NCBI GenBank assembly: GCA_020160755.1 | Contig: JAIUPN010000001.1 | Span: 1-64,000 of the forward strand | Direction of reading: 5' to 3' | Length of the DNA stretch: 64,000 nt | DNA from: Pseudomonadota bacterium | GTDB taxonomy: Bacteria > Pseudomonadota > Alphaproteobacteria > Sphingomonadales > Sphingomonadaceae | Shown: piece by piece, positions 15,601 through 24,038 of the stretch | Position numbering within the stretch: the first letter of the stretch is position 1 | How the letters are laid out: each line of letters opens with the position of its first letter | The notes under the pieces: model-generated | Told to the model about the DNA's origin: nothing | The model's input: only the letters and a program-made list of their open reading frames with translations | The model's database searches: none | Position numbers and translations under genes: made by a program

Positions 15601-15859
15601 AGCAGCTCCTTGGGCATGGGTTTGATTCCCGATCGATCGGAGCGGAATCGGTAAACGCAATTAGACGATGATCGGTTGTTTTTCCTTTAATCCTGTTTCC
15701 TCCTATCATAGGGCTTCGGCAAGGCGATGCTGCAATGCGGCGAAGTGCCGGTCAAGCGAAGCAAATCACTGGCATGCGGCCGCCGTCATCGATAAGGAGC
15801 GGCCATATTATGCGGCCAATCCGTATTGAACGGCGCAGGACAAGGTTTTGAGGAAGGCC

Positions 15860-16630
15860 ATGGGTCTTTTTTCCCGTTTCCGCAAAAGTGAGGTGGCGCT
15901 AAACGTGGCGCGGTCGGTCCCCGACGGCATGCTGATCTATGCGATCGGCGACATTCACGGCCGCGACGATCTTTTTGCTCAGCTGCTCGACCAGATCGAC
16001 GCCGATCGCCGCGCGCGGCCCAGCGCCCGGTGTGTCCTGATCCTGCTCGGCGACCTGGTCGATCGCGGTCCGGATTCGGACAAGGTTGTCGAGCGGGCGC
16101 TCGGGCTTGCCGGTCGGTTCGACCGGGTTCATCACCTGATCGGAAACCATGAAGAGTGCATGCTGGCGGCGTTGACGGGCGATGTCCGCGCGCTTCGCTA
16201 TTTCTATCGTATCGGCGGCGACGCGACTGTCCGCAGCTATATCGGCGACGATGAAGCTCTCGCCCAGCATACGTTCGAGGAACTGGCGGAAATTTTTCCG
16301 CGCTCGGTGCCGCAGGCGCATGTCGATTTCCTCGGGCGCGGCGAGGACATGGTACTTTATGGCGATTATGCCTTTGTTCATGCCGGCGTTCGCCCCGGTG
16401 TTTCGCTCGACCGGCAGAAAACGAGCGACCTGCGGTGGATCCGCGACGATTTTCTGTGCGACAGCAGCGATCACGGGCCCCTCGTCGTCCACGGCCATAC
16501 GATCAGCGAGACGGTCGACCTGACGTCAAACCGGATTGGCATCGACACCGGCGCCTACGCCTCGGGATGCCTGACCGCGCTGGTCCTGAACGGCCGCGAG
16601 CAACGCTTTCTTTCGACGAAAGCGGGCTGA
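15860..16630 (+). CDS. Metallophosphoesterase, serine/threonine phosphatase family
   Basis: The 256-residue cytoplasmic enzyme carries all PPP-family metal motifs in order: GDIHGRDD, GDLVDRGPDS, GNHEE, a VHAGVRPG histidine and HGHT. It would dephosphorylate phosphoproteins or nucleotides; the substrate is not fixed by sequence. Similar genes often neighbour exopolysaccharide loci in sphingomonads. AGGAAGG lies directly before ATG 15860; a TTG at 15848 is an unlikely alternative. It is the only rightward gene between 10091 and 47882. Its stop is 2 bp from the stop of the convergent acetyltransferase gene. Confidence 0.9.
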   Translation: MGLFSRFRKSEVALNVARSVPDGMLIYAIGDIHGRDDLFAQLLDQIDADRRARPSARCVLILLGDLVDRGPDSDKVVERALGLAGRFDRVHHLIGNHEECMLAALTGDVRALRYFYRIGGDATVRSYIGDDEALAQHTFEELAEIFPRSVPQAHVDFLGRGEDMVLYGDYAFVHAGVRPGVSLDRQKTSDLRWIRDDFLCDSSDHGPLVVHGHTISETVDLTSNRIGIDTGAYASGCLTALVLNGREQRFLSTKAG

Positions 16631-16632
16631 TC

Positions 16633-17199
16633 TCAATCGGTTGCAGCGGGTCCTTCGGACGGCTGAGCTATCGCCGGAATACCGACCAGCGTCAGGTTCG
16701 ACCCGGCCGATTTGGTTACCACGGCGTTGGCGCCGACCGTGCAATGATCGCCAAGGTCGATATCGCCGATGATCTTCGCGCCGGACGCGATGAAGGCGTG
16801 GTTGCCGATGCGCGGCCGCGCGACATGGTCGATATCGATGAACTTCGCGCCGATCGTTACCTGGTGATAAATGACCGCGTGGTGCCCGATGCTGGCCGCG
16901 CCGATCACCGATCCCGCGGCATGGGGCATGAAGAACCAGGGCCCGATCACGCAGCGCGACGAAAATTCAACCGAATAGAGATAGAAGTTGAGCCAGACGA
17001 GAAGCTTTGACGTGCGATGCCATCCGCCGCGATGCGCCGCGTGCGCAAGGCGGTAAAGCCCCACCGGCGCGCAGCGCGGGATCAGGAAATTCCGCCACAG
17101 GTCGCGCTTTCGCACGGTGCGGCCCGGCGCCCCATGATAGTGGAAATAGCACTCCAGATCCGATTTCAACAGATCGACGAGCGTCAGCTGTCCGGTCAT
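16633..17199 (-). CDS. Serine O-acetyltransferase-like hexapeptide acyltransferase
   Basis: This 188-residue left-handed beta-helix protein probably O-acetylates a sugar of the surface polymer. Hexapeptide-type repeats run from about residue 85 to 175 (VIGPWFFMPHAAGSVIGAAS, IGNHAFIASGAKIIGDID, VGANAVVTKSA), with a catalytic-type histidine in IYHQVTIGA. The N-terminal 80 residues form a helical region as in CysE-like sugar acetyltransferases. The start overlaps the previous gene by 4 bp (ATGA). It is the last gene of the long leftward polysaccharide locus. A true cysteine-pathway CysE is less likely in this setting. Confidence 0.82.
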   Translation of the reverse strand: MTGQLTLVDLLKSDLECYFHYHGAPGRTVRKRDLWRNFLIPRCAPVGLYRLAHAAHRGGWHRTSKLLVWLNFYLYSVEFSSRCVIGPWFFMPHAAGSVIGAASIGHHAVIYHQVTIGAKFIDIDHVARPRIGNHAFIASGAKIIGDIDLGDHCTVGANAVVTKSAGSNLTLVGIPAIAQPSEGPAATD

Positions 17200-18269
17200 C
17201 GATCCTCCCTCAGATGGGTCGCAGAGAAATCCTCGTCGGCGAAAATCTCATCGACCCAGCCCGCCAGGCTGTAGCGCTTCCGCGTCGCATCCGAAACCGG
17301 CTTTGCCGCGGTTTCCAGAAACGCTGCCGGTATGGACGGATCGGTGCGATCGATCACGCATATATTGGCCTCGTCGTAAAAGGCATAATCGCGCACGCCG
17401 CGGTTGGTGGTCACGAGCTTCTTGGCCGCGCCCAACGTCTCGAACGTCCGCATCGTCAGGCCGACTTGGCGCGGATGCTCGATGTCGAGAATGGCTTTCG
17501 ACTGCCAGAATATCTTTGAGCTGCCGGCGCGATCCATCGGCGTGAAGCTGAAATCGCTTGCTCGCGCCTTGCGGAAGCCGGGGTTGAGCACGCGATTGGC
17601 CAGCAGGACCCATTTTGCCTGCAGGTAGAGAAACCAGAAACGGGGTGTTCCGGCGGCAAGTTGTCGGTCGATCCGCGACACGATCGTGTAGCGATCGGTA
17701 TGGGCGGTTCCCAGAAAAGAGATCGCATATATGTCGCTGCTCCCGTCCATCCGGGCCCGCTCCCGGTCGAAAGCCGGGCAATAGAAAAGCGGACGAAAAC
17801 GAATGCCGTGGCGGGCTGCGGCAGCAGGCTCGAAGCAGGAGGCGCGATCGAAGAAGGGGAGCAGCTTCAGCGCCGACGCCCGATTTTCCAGCGAATCCCA
17901 AAGATAAAAGAGGAAGGTCGCGGAGCGGTGGCGCGCCTTCAGCTCGGCGAGCAGGCTGTCCGACAGCGTCTGGCCGTTGACGACCAGCACATATTCATAA
18001 TTTTCGGTGCCGAACTCCGCGAGCCGCGCGCGATAGTGCCGATCGGTCAGCGACAGCACGAAACGCCGCGCGAACCGGGCAAGCACGTGCATGAAGGCTG
18101 ACTGAAATGGCCGATCGGCGAGGAAATCGACCTTCGCTCCGCGCCGGCGCAGTTCCTCGGCAATTTCGGTTTCATAGCCGAAGAATTTGGGTGCGCTGAG
18201 CAGGACGGTCTTGCCGGCGAGATCGGCAACCGGCGGCAGGCGTTCAGGGTCGCGATACATGGCAGCCAA
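17196..18269 (-). CDS. Putative glycosyltransferase of the polysaccharide locus
   Basis: The 357-residue protein has a GT-B-like outline: a first Rossmann half with KTVLLSAPKFFGYETEI and a second half with SFLGTAHTDRYTIV and EHPRQVGLTMRTFETLGAAK. The last segment resembles CgeB-type transferases, where a glutamate in the T-F-E context binds the nucleotide-sugar. No signal or membrane segment is seen apart from a hydrophobic WVLLANRVL stretch. The donor is unknown; candidates made by this locus are dTDP-rhamnose, UDP-ManNAcA and CMP-Pse. It overlaps the acetyltransferase gene by 4 bp and follows the epimerase gene by 8 bp. Confidence 0.65.
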   Translation of the reverse strand: MAAMYRDPERLPPVADLAGKTVLLSAPKFFGYETEIAEELRRRGAKVDFLADRPFQSAFMHVLARFARRFVLSLTDRHYRARLAEFGTENYEYVLVVNGQTLSDSLLAELKARHRSATFLFYLWDSLENRASALKLLPFFDRASCFEPAAAARHGIRFRPLFYCPAFDRERARMDGSSDIYAISFLGTAHTDRYTIVSRIDRQLAAGTPRFWFLYLQAKWVLLANRVLNPGFRKARASDFSFTPMDRAGSSKIFWQSKAILDIEHPRQVGLTMRTFETLGAAKKLVTTNRGVRDYAFYDEANICVIDRTDPSIPAAFLETAAKPVSDATRKRYSLAGWVDEIFADEDFSATHLREDR

Positions 18270-18277
18270 GGACCGGG

Positions 18278-19399
18278 TCAGCCCGCGGCCAGTTTCCGGG
18301 CGCGCAGTTCTGCCATCGCTGCGTCGAGCCGGTCTTCATAGGCGGGCTGGGTGCCCGCCCAATCGCAGAAGCGGCGCAAGCCGTCGTCGAGGCTGACCTT
18401 GGGCGTGAAGCCGAGCAGCCGCCGCGCTTCCGAATTATCGGCAAAGCAATGCCGGATGTCGCCGACACGGTACTGCGCCGTGACTTCCACTGGGACGTCG
18501 AGCCCCGCGGCGCCGAGCAAGGCCCGGACAAGGTCGTTCACGCTTGTCGGAATCCCGGCACCCAGATTCATCGTCGCCCCGTCGGGCAGGTCGGCCGTCA
18601 TCGCAGCCTCCAGCCCGTCGACAATATCGTCGACATGAATGAAATCGCGTGATTCCAGGCCATCTTCGTAAATGGGGATCGACAGTCCCTGACGCGCGCG
18701 ATTGAAGAAGATGGAGATGATCCCCGTATAGGGGTTGCGCAACGATTGCCCCTCGCCAAAGACGTTCTGGAAGCGGAAGATCACCGGCTTGATGCCAAGC
18801 GCCGGCGCCGCGGCGCGCAGCAGCAGTTCCTGCGACGCTTTCGTCGCCGCATAGACCGACCCCGGCGCGAAGGGCAGTGTTTCGGGGGTTGCAACCGGCG
18901 TCAGTTCGGCGCCATTTGCACCGCGCAGTTCCCACGCATGCGCGGCCAGTTGTTCGGGCAGGCGCGATTGCGGCTGGATCAGACGGTCGGGCCGGGCGGG
19001 GTCGACATAGGCTCCTTCGCCATAAACGCTGCGGCTCGACGCAAGGATGATGCGGCTCGGCCGCTTAACCGCCTTTGCCAGCGCTTCGATAAGCGAGGCT
19101 GTGCCCATTTCGTTGACATCGACATAGCCGCGGACCTGATACATCGACTGCGCCGTGCCGGTCTCTGCGGCGAGGTGATAGGCGATGTCCAGCCCCTCCA
19201 GCTTTTCCGCCGCCGCATAGGCCTCGCGAATGTCGAGCCGCTCGACCGCGACGCCTTCGACCAGCGTCGGCGCGGGAATGGCGCCATGAATCTGGGGCGA
19301 CAGATTATCGATCAGCAGCACGTCGTGCCCCGCGCCGGCAAGGCGCCGGGCCAGTGCGGTGCCAATGAAGCCCAAGCCTCCGGTAATCGCGATACGCAT
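18278..19399 (-). CDS. NAD-dependent sugar epimerase/dehydratase (extended SDR)
   Basis: The 373-residue enzyme has the NAD+ glycine motif TGGLGFIGTALARRL at its N-terminus and a YAATKAS catalytic motif around residue 185, with SSRSVYGEG before it. RDFIHVDDIVDGLEAAM and a substrate-binding C-terminal part complete the fold. Such enzymes act on nucleotide-diphosphate sugars; it is close to UDP-glucose/GalNAc 4-epimerase-like proteins, but a roughly 30-residue insertion around 145-175 makes the exact reaction unclear. It lies between the polymerase-like and glycosyltransferase genes with tight spacing (9 and 8 bp). Confidence 0.85.
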   Translation of the reverse strand: MRIAITGGLGFIGTALARRLAGAGHDVLLIDNLSPQIHGAIPAPTLVEGVAVERLDIREAYAAAEKLEGLDIAYHLAAETGTAQSMYQVRGYVDVNEMGTASLIEALAKAVKRPSRIILASSRSVYGEGAYVDPARPDRLIQPQSRLPEQLAAHAWELRGANGAELTPVATPETLPFAPGSVYAATKASQELLLRAAAPALGIKPVIFRFQNVFGEGQSLRNPYTGIISIFFNRARQGLSIPIYEDGLESRDFIHVDDIVDGLEAAMTADLPDGATMNLGAGIPTSVNDLVRALLGAAGLDVPVEVTAQYRVGDIRHCFADNSEARRLLGFTPKVSLDDGLRRFCDWAGTQPAYEDRLDAAMAELRARKLAAG

Positions 19400-19408
19400 C
19401 GAAAATCC

Positions 19409-20683
19409 TCAAATGAAGTTTGAAAAGGTCAGGCCAGCGCGAGACGGGGCTGGGCGGCCGGCCGGCCGGGCGGGTTGTGGGTGTGCCTTGGCCATCCTTG
19501 CAGCCAGAAGTTTTCGCGCGAGGATCATGCCATAGATCATGCCGAACCCGGGCGTGGAGATCATATATTGGGAAAAGAACACGACGGTAACCGCACAGAG
19601 CAGGAAGGTTTCATAGTGCGATCTCAGCCGGGTCAGCATGCGACCGAGAATATAGGCGAGCGGAATGATCCCGAAAATCCCGAGCTGGAAGATGATGATC
19701 AATATGCCCGAAGGGATGCCCGAATCGCTGAGCATGAGCAGCCAGGGATTCTGGGCCATGATCGGGCCTATGAGATCCAGCCATGCACTGGACGACATTC
19801 CCGCGGGGAAGAATATCTGGTCGACTATCTGCTTGGCGCCGACATAAATGCCGCCAAGGCGGGCATTCGCGCTCGTATCGCTGGTGAGCAGGTAGAGGGG
19901 GTCCTGATAGAAATCATTGAGAAGCGCGACCACGCGGATGTTGTCGGGCAAGATATGGAACTCGAGCAAGGCACCGAGCAGAAAATAGGCCGGGAAGATC
20001 AGGAGAAGCAGGAACCGCGACTTGCCGCCGAACAGCAGGAGGTAGAGCAGCGCGCCGACCGTCAGCGCCAGAATGGCGCTCGACGACCGGGCGATGAGCA
20101 AGGCGGTAACCAGGCAGGCGATCGAGAGCCAGTTGCGCCCGCCGACGAGAACCAGCGCGCTGGAGAGAATGATCATGTGGAACCCGAAATGCGTCGGTTC
20201 GGGCGCCAGGCCCAGCGTTCCGCGCCCCGAATCGACGACGACTTCCGCGGCGTCCGAAAAGTCGCCAACGAACTGCGAGGCAAAGGTTGGGTCAATGATT
20301 GTCTGGACCAGGCCCACCGCCATCCATGCGAGCGCCGCGCCGGTAATGATGCGATCTGCGACCTTCGGATGCTCTAGGGCGATTCCGAAGCTCGCAAAGG
20401 CAAAGAAGATTGGCGAAACATAGATCAGGAGATATTTCACCTCCTGCAAGTCGGGTCGAGGCATACAGCTGATAAAAAATCCGAATATGCCAAGAAACAG
20501 GAGCGACGCGAGCGCTATCGCGTCGGTGACAGGAAAATTTTCCTTGAGCGTTTTAAACGCTGCCGCCGCCGCCAGAATGCTGAATGTCAGTGCGTAGGGC
20601 TGCGTATAGGAGTTCAGGTCGATAATCTGCGTGTAGGGGAACATGCAGAATATCAGGCTGAGGCAATAGAGTATGAGTCTCAT
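19409..20683 (-). CDS. Polytopic membrane protein, Wzy-type polymerase candidate
   Basis: The 424-residue protein is hydrophobic nearly throughout, with about ten membrane segments starting at the N-terminus (LILYCLSLIFCMF). A larger loop around residues 240-320 (LNDFYQDPLYLLTSDTSANA) would face the periplasm. Weak sequence conservation with many segments is typical of O-antigen polymerases. It lies directly after the flippase gene and before sugar-modifying genes, which is where Wzy is expected. The locus also has an O-antigen ligase-like protein at 41766, so the two may share or divide polymerase and ligase jobs. The function is inferred from topology and context. Confidence 0.65.
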   Translation of the reverse strand: MRLILYCLSLIFCMFPYTQIIDLNSYTQPYALTFSILAAAAAFKTLKENFPVTDAIALASLLFLGIFGFFISCMPRPDLQEVKYLLIYVSPIFFAFASFGIALEHPKVADRIITGAALAWMAVGLVQTIIDPTFASQFVGDFSDAAEVVVDSGRGTLGLAPEPTHFGFHMIILSSALVLVGGRNWLSIACLVTALLIARSSSAILALTVGALLYLLLFGGKSRFLLLLIFPAYFLLGALLEFHILPDNIRVVALLNDFYQDPLYLLTSDTSANARLGGIYVGAKQIVDQIFFPAGMSSSAWLDLIGPIMAQNPWLLMLSDSGIPSGILIIIFQLGIFGIIPLAYILGRMLTRLRSHYETFLLCAVTVVFFSQYMISTPGFGMIYGMILARKLLAARMAKAHPQPARPAGRPAPSRAGLTFSNFI

Positions 20684-20830
20684 GAAATAAACATTCGTTG
20701 ATGCCCATTTGGTCCGCTACCGCACAGCCCCTGGCAGAATATGTTAAAGCTGGGATTTCTATTCAATGCCGACCGAATCATGAGCCTCGGAAATCGTCGT
20801 TTGCACTAGCATAAATTGCCGCGCACCGCT

Positions 20831-22114
20831 TCAGGCCCCACTAGCCGCCTTGTCGCGCCAAGGCAACGATGAGAGCAGCAGAAGCAGATAAAAGGCGCGG
20901 CAGGCGGCGAGCAGCCACATGAAATCGGCAAGATCGAGCTTGAACCACGCGACTGCGCTCGCGGTGGCAACGACAGTCAGCGCGAACAGGGCCGCGGCGC
21001 GCAGCATGGCGCGCTCGCGATCGAGGGCGATCAGGAGGAATTCGATCAATCCCGTGCACAGAAGCGCGCCCGAGATCGCGATCGGCGCCAGCAAATGCGG
21101 ATCGACGAGATAGCGCTCCAGCCCCTTGGGGAGGAGGCCGGTCGCGATGACGGCGGCGGCGGCGGCGATCGCCAGGAGCCAGATCAGGCTGGCGATCAGG
21201 CACCACATCAGGATCTGCCGCCGGGCCGCTCGCGCATTGCCGTCGCGCTGGACGAGACGGATCGCCTCGGGCCCGCTGCGCTGTGCCAAGGTGTTCACGA
21301 GGAGCGAGGCCGCGGTAAGGAACAGCGCCAGCACCGCATATTGCGCACCGGCATTCAAGCCCATCGTCGTCGTCACGAACAGGCGATCGAGGTAAAAGGG
21401 CATCGAAATCAACGAATAGGCGAGGAAGAGGTGGACGCCATCGAAACGGGACGGGGACGAGGGCGGACGAATATCGTCGGCACCCGAGGCCGGATCGGCG
21501 GTGCTGCCGGCACCGAAGAAAATCCTTTCGGAGACAAGGCATGTCAGCACGGTGGCAAGGGTTTCGGCGATCAACACCATGGTCAGGTCGCCATAAAACG
21601 CCGCCAGCGCAACAGCGGCCAGAACGCCGCCGCTGCGCAGCGCGGTTCCCGCGGCCAGGGTCGCGGCGGTGCCGGCGGCGCGCTGCATCGAAGCGAGAAC
21701 CGCCGTGTAGGCCGTATTCAGGGCGAAGAGGCATGCCAATCCCGACAGGCGCAGCCATTCGATGTCCAGGAGCGCGCCGGCGGCGAGCACCGGCACGCCT
21801 AGAATGCCGGCGCGCAGGGCAAGGCGTTTCATGATCCGCCGCGATTCCGGGAGCAGTTCCGCTTCCCGCCCTTGGCCTGCGAGGCGGGGGAAATTCTTGA
21901 TCGTCGCCTCGATGGCTCCGAAACTGAGGATGGTCGAGAGGAAGGCTCCTGTCGCGACGATCGTCGCATAGACGGCGAAATCGGCGGGCAGCAGAAACCA
22001 GGCAGCCAGCACCATGCGCAACATCGTCGCGACGGCCGACCCCAGCATGACCGCAAGGAACAGGGCGCTACCCAGGCCGGGCCGGAAGGGGGCAGGGGCT
22101 GCCACGCGTTGCAT
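20831..22114 (-). CDS. wzx: Polysaccharide flippase (Wzx-like, MOP superfamily)
   Basis: The 427-residue polytopic protein would flip lipid-linked repeat units across the inner membrane. Around twelve hydrophobic segments run from ALFLAVMLGSAVATMLRMVL to the C-terminus, in the arrangement of oligosaccharide flippases. ATG 22114 is preferred because it sits 4 nt after the stop of the upstream acyltransferase gene; the open frame extends to 22168, overlapping that gene by 50 bp. A 147-bp gap with no recognised feature separates it from the polymerase-like gene. Confidence 0.82.
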   Translation of the reverse strand: MQRVAAPAPFRPGLGSALFLAVMLGSAVATMLRMVLAAWFLLPADFAVYATIVATGAFLSTILSFGAIEATIKNFPRLAGQGREAELLPESRRIMKRLALRAGILGVPVLAAGALLDIEWLRLSGLACLFALNTAYTAVLASMQRAAGTAATLAAGTALRSGGVLAAVALAAFYGDLTMVLIAETLATVLTCLVSERIFFGAGSTADPASGADDIRPPSSPSRFDGVHLFLAYSLISMPFYLDRLFVTTTMGLNAGAQYAVLALFLTAASLLVNTLAQRSGPEAIRLVQRDGNARAARRQILMWCLIASLIWLLAIAAAAAVIATGLLPKGLERYLVDPHLLAPIAISGALLCTGLIEFLLIALDRERAMLRAAALFALTVVATASAVAWFKLDLADFMWLLAACRAFYLLLLLSSLPWRDKAASGA

Positions 22115-22118
22115 CCGT

Positions 22119-22607
22119 TCAGCCTGGCTCCGCTGCGCTATCCAGTCGCCGCGCGGGTGTGCCGACATAGACGCCCGGTTCGGTAATATCGTTCGTGACC
22201 AGCGTCAGCGCACCGATGATGACGGGTCCCTTGATCTTCAATGGGCCCAGAAGAACGCTGTTCGCTCCGATGGTCACATCGCCGTCGATGTCGAAAAAAT
22301 GCTCGGGCTCCGGGTGTCCGTCAGAATAGCGCCGCCCGAAAACCACCCCCGAACTCAGGTGCAGCGTTCCGGTACAGCGGATGCCGTTGCCCCCCAGCAC
22401 GACGCCCGTCGAATGGCCGACCACGAGGCGGTGGACGTGTAGCGATGTGGACGTCAATTCGATCCCGTACAGCATCAGCATCAGGTTGTCGGTCAGGATC
22501 GACAACGGCTTGCCGATGAGCGGTATTGCCGCGAAGGCGCGCGATATGCGGATCCACGCGTTGATCTGGACCCCGGTCAGATAGAATATCCGGAAGAATC
22601 TTTTCAT
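22119..22607 (-). CDS. Hexapeptide-repeat acyltransferase
   Basis: The 162-residue protein has a short N-terminal amphipathic region (FFRIFYLTGVQINAWIRISR) followed by left-handed beta-helix repeats from about residue 60 (VVGHSTGVVLGGNGIRCTG, GDVTIGANSVLLGPLKIKG) and a TPARRL end. Members acetylate sugars of surface polymers. A clear catalytic histidine is visible in LHVHRLVVGHS. It is the second beta-helix acyltransferase in the locus, in addition to 16633. It starts 4 bp after the dioxygenase gene ends. Confidence 0.78.
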   Translation of the reverse strand: MKRFFRIFYLTGVQINAWIRISRAFAAIPLIGKPLSILTDNLMLMLYGIELTSTSLHVHRLVVGHSTGVVLGGNGIRCTGTLHLSSGVVFGRRYSDGHPEPEHFFDIDGDVTIGANSVLLGPLKIKGPVIIGALTLVTNDITEPGVYVGTPARRLDSAAEPG

Positions 22608-22611
22608 CGGC

Positions 22612-23469
22612 CTAGCCGAAAACCTCGGGAGCGAGCAGGCCGTCGGGGCAGGCCTGGCGATAAGCCGCGCCCAGGCGCTTGCGGGCAGCCGGCGCGATCG
22701 TCCTGCGGCCGCCGCTGCTCATCGGCGCGCGCGAGGTGAAGGTTACGAACATCACCAGCCGGGTGGTCGAGCAGCGGGCGCCCTGATGCATCAACCGCCC
22801 CGGGTCGTTGACGAACAGGTCGCCGTTTTTCCCGGTCAGCCGTACCGTTCCTGCCTTGGCATCGATGCCGAAGCGGTTTGCAAGATCGTCGTCGGTCATC
22901 CGTTCGATGACGAAGGGGTGGCGCGCGACGCGCTGCGAATCTTCCATTCGCAGGAAGGTGAAGGGTCCGCTCGCCTCGCCGACGTCCGAAAAATAGGCCA
23001 TCAGGTGCAATTGGCGCTGGTCGCCATAATCGAAGTGCCACAACTGGCTGTCGGTCAGGCCTTCTCGCGGCTCGGAATAGTTCAGCGCCACGTTCCAGAG
23101 CCAGGGGCGACCCTCGAAATAGCCATGGATCATCGCGGCGGTTTCGGGGTCGGCCAGTATGTCGACAAAGGCCTTTTCCACCACGTCGAGGTAATCGGCC
23201 GTGATGTCGACGAAGGGTTTGTTCCGCGCCTGACCCGCATAGGGTGAAACATCGATTTCGGGCACGGCGATGGTGTGCGGCAGTTTGCCGTAGCCGTCGG
23301 ACACGAGCATATCGAGCAACGGCGAGGGCGGCGAGGGAGCGACATTCTCCGACATGCGGCTTGGCAAGTCGCGCAGCGTGTTGATTCCCTTGACCGCCCA
23401 GCGGTTCGACTTGAGATTCCAGCGGAGAAAGCTCGCAACATCGTGAAGCATTGAAATGACCTGTTCCAA
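22612..23469 (-). CDS. Phytanoyl-CoA dioxygenase-like 2-oxoglutarate/Fe(II) oxygenase
   Basis: The 285-residue protein has the iron-binding H-x-D motif in WHFDYGDQRQLHLM (about residue 144) and the distal histidine in DPGRLMHQGARCSTTRLVMF, with the following Arg that usually binds 2-oxoglutarate. The fold is a double-stranded beta-helix. It would hydroxylate or otherwise oxidise a small substrate, here possibly a sugar or acyl group of the polymer, since it is embedded among sugar genes. It follows the GNAT gene by 20 bp and precedes the acyltransferase gene by 4 bp. The substrate is unknown. Confidence 0.8.
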   Translation of the reverse strand: MEQVISMLHDVASFLRWNLKSNRWAVKGINTLRDLPSRMSENVAPSPPSPLLDMLVSDGYGKLPHTIAVPEIDVSPYAGQARNKPFVDITADYLDVVEKAFVDILADPETAAMIHGYFEGRPWLWNVALNYSEPREGLTDSQLWHFDYGDQRQLHLMAYFSDVGEASGPFTFLRMEDSQRVARHPFVIERMTDDDLANRFGIDAKAGTVRLTGKNGDLFVNDPGRLMHQGARCSTTRLVMFVTFTSRAPMSSGGRRTIAPAARKRLGAAYRQACPDGLLAPEVFG

Positions 23470-23489
23470 AAGGGCCGGAAGCGTCCGGA

Positions 23490-24038
23490 TTAGTGCGCAG
23501 ACCTGTCCTCAGTGGCGAAACGTGCAGCAAGCACCATCCCGACCTCCGCGCCGTCGCACAGAAATGCGCGCGGCCGGATACATTCGATCATCATACCGCT
23601 ATTTTCCATCAGGGCAATCATCGCCCGGTTGACCTCCATCGTACCGGCGGTGACGCGTCGCATCTTTCCCGCTGTCAGCAGCCAATCCAACAGCCCCGTC
23701 CAGGCCAGCCGGCCAAGGCCGGTTCCGCGCGCGGCCGCTTCGCCGATCATGACCGACACGTCGGCGCTGCGGTTTGGCTGGTCGAAGCTCACCGACATAT
23801 TGCCGATATGGCCCAGCGCCGGATCGCTGGCCTCGATGGCGAGAAACAGGTCCTGCGAAGCGTCCATGGCTTCGAAATAGGCGGCGCAGCTCGCCATGTC
23901 GTGGCGCCGATGGCGCTGTTCGGAATAGCGCACGACGTCCGGATCGTTGAGCCATCCGACATAGCGGTCGGTCAGGTGCGCCGAGGAAAAGGGCACCAGC
24001 CGGCACCGGCCAAGCTCGAGCGGTGCGAATGCTCTCAT
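23490..24038 (-). CDS. GNAT-family N-acetyltransferase
   Basis: The 182-residue acetyltransferase has a GNAT outline: LELGRCRLVPFSSAHLTDRYVGWLNDPDV at its N-terminus split into motif segments, with ISVMIGEA-like beta strand and AARGTGLGRLAWTGLLDW as the acetyl-CoA loop. The first block resembles PseH/ribosomal-protein acetyltransferases that act on amino sugars. It could N-acetylate an aminosugar produced by the DegT aminotransferase at 26905. Its ATG overlaps the stop of the preceding gene by 4 bp. Confidence 0.8.
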   Translation of the reverse strand: MRAFAPLELGRCRLVPFSSAHLTDRYVGWLNDPDVVRYSEQRHRRHDMASCAAYFEAMDASQDLFLAIEASDPALGHIGNMSVSFDQPNRSADVSVMIGEAAARGTGLGRLAWTGLLDWLLTAGKMRRVTAGTMEVNRAMIALMENSGMMIECIRPRAFLCDGAEVGMVLAARFATEDRSAH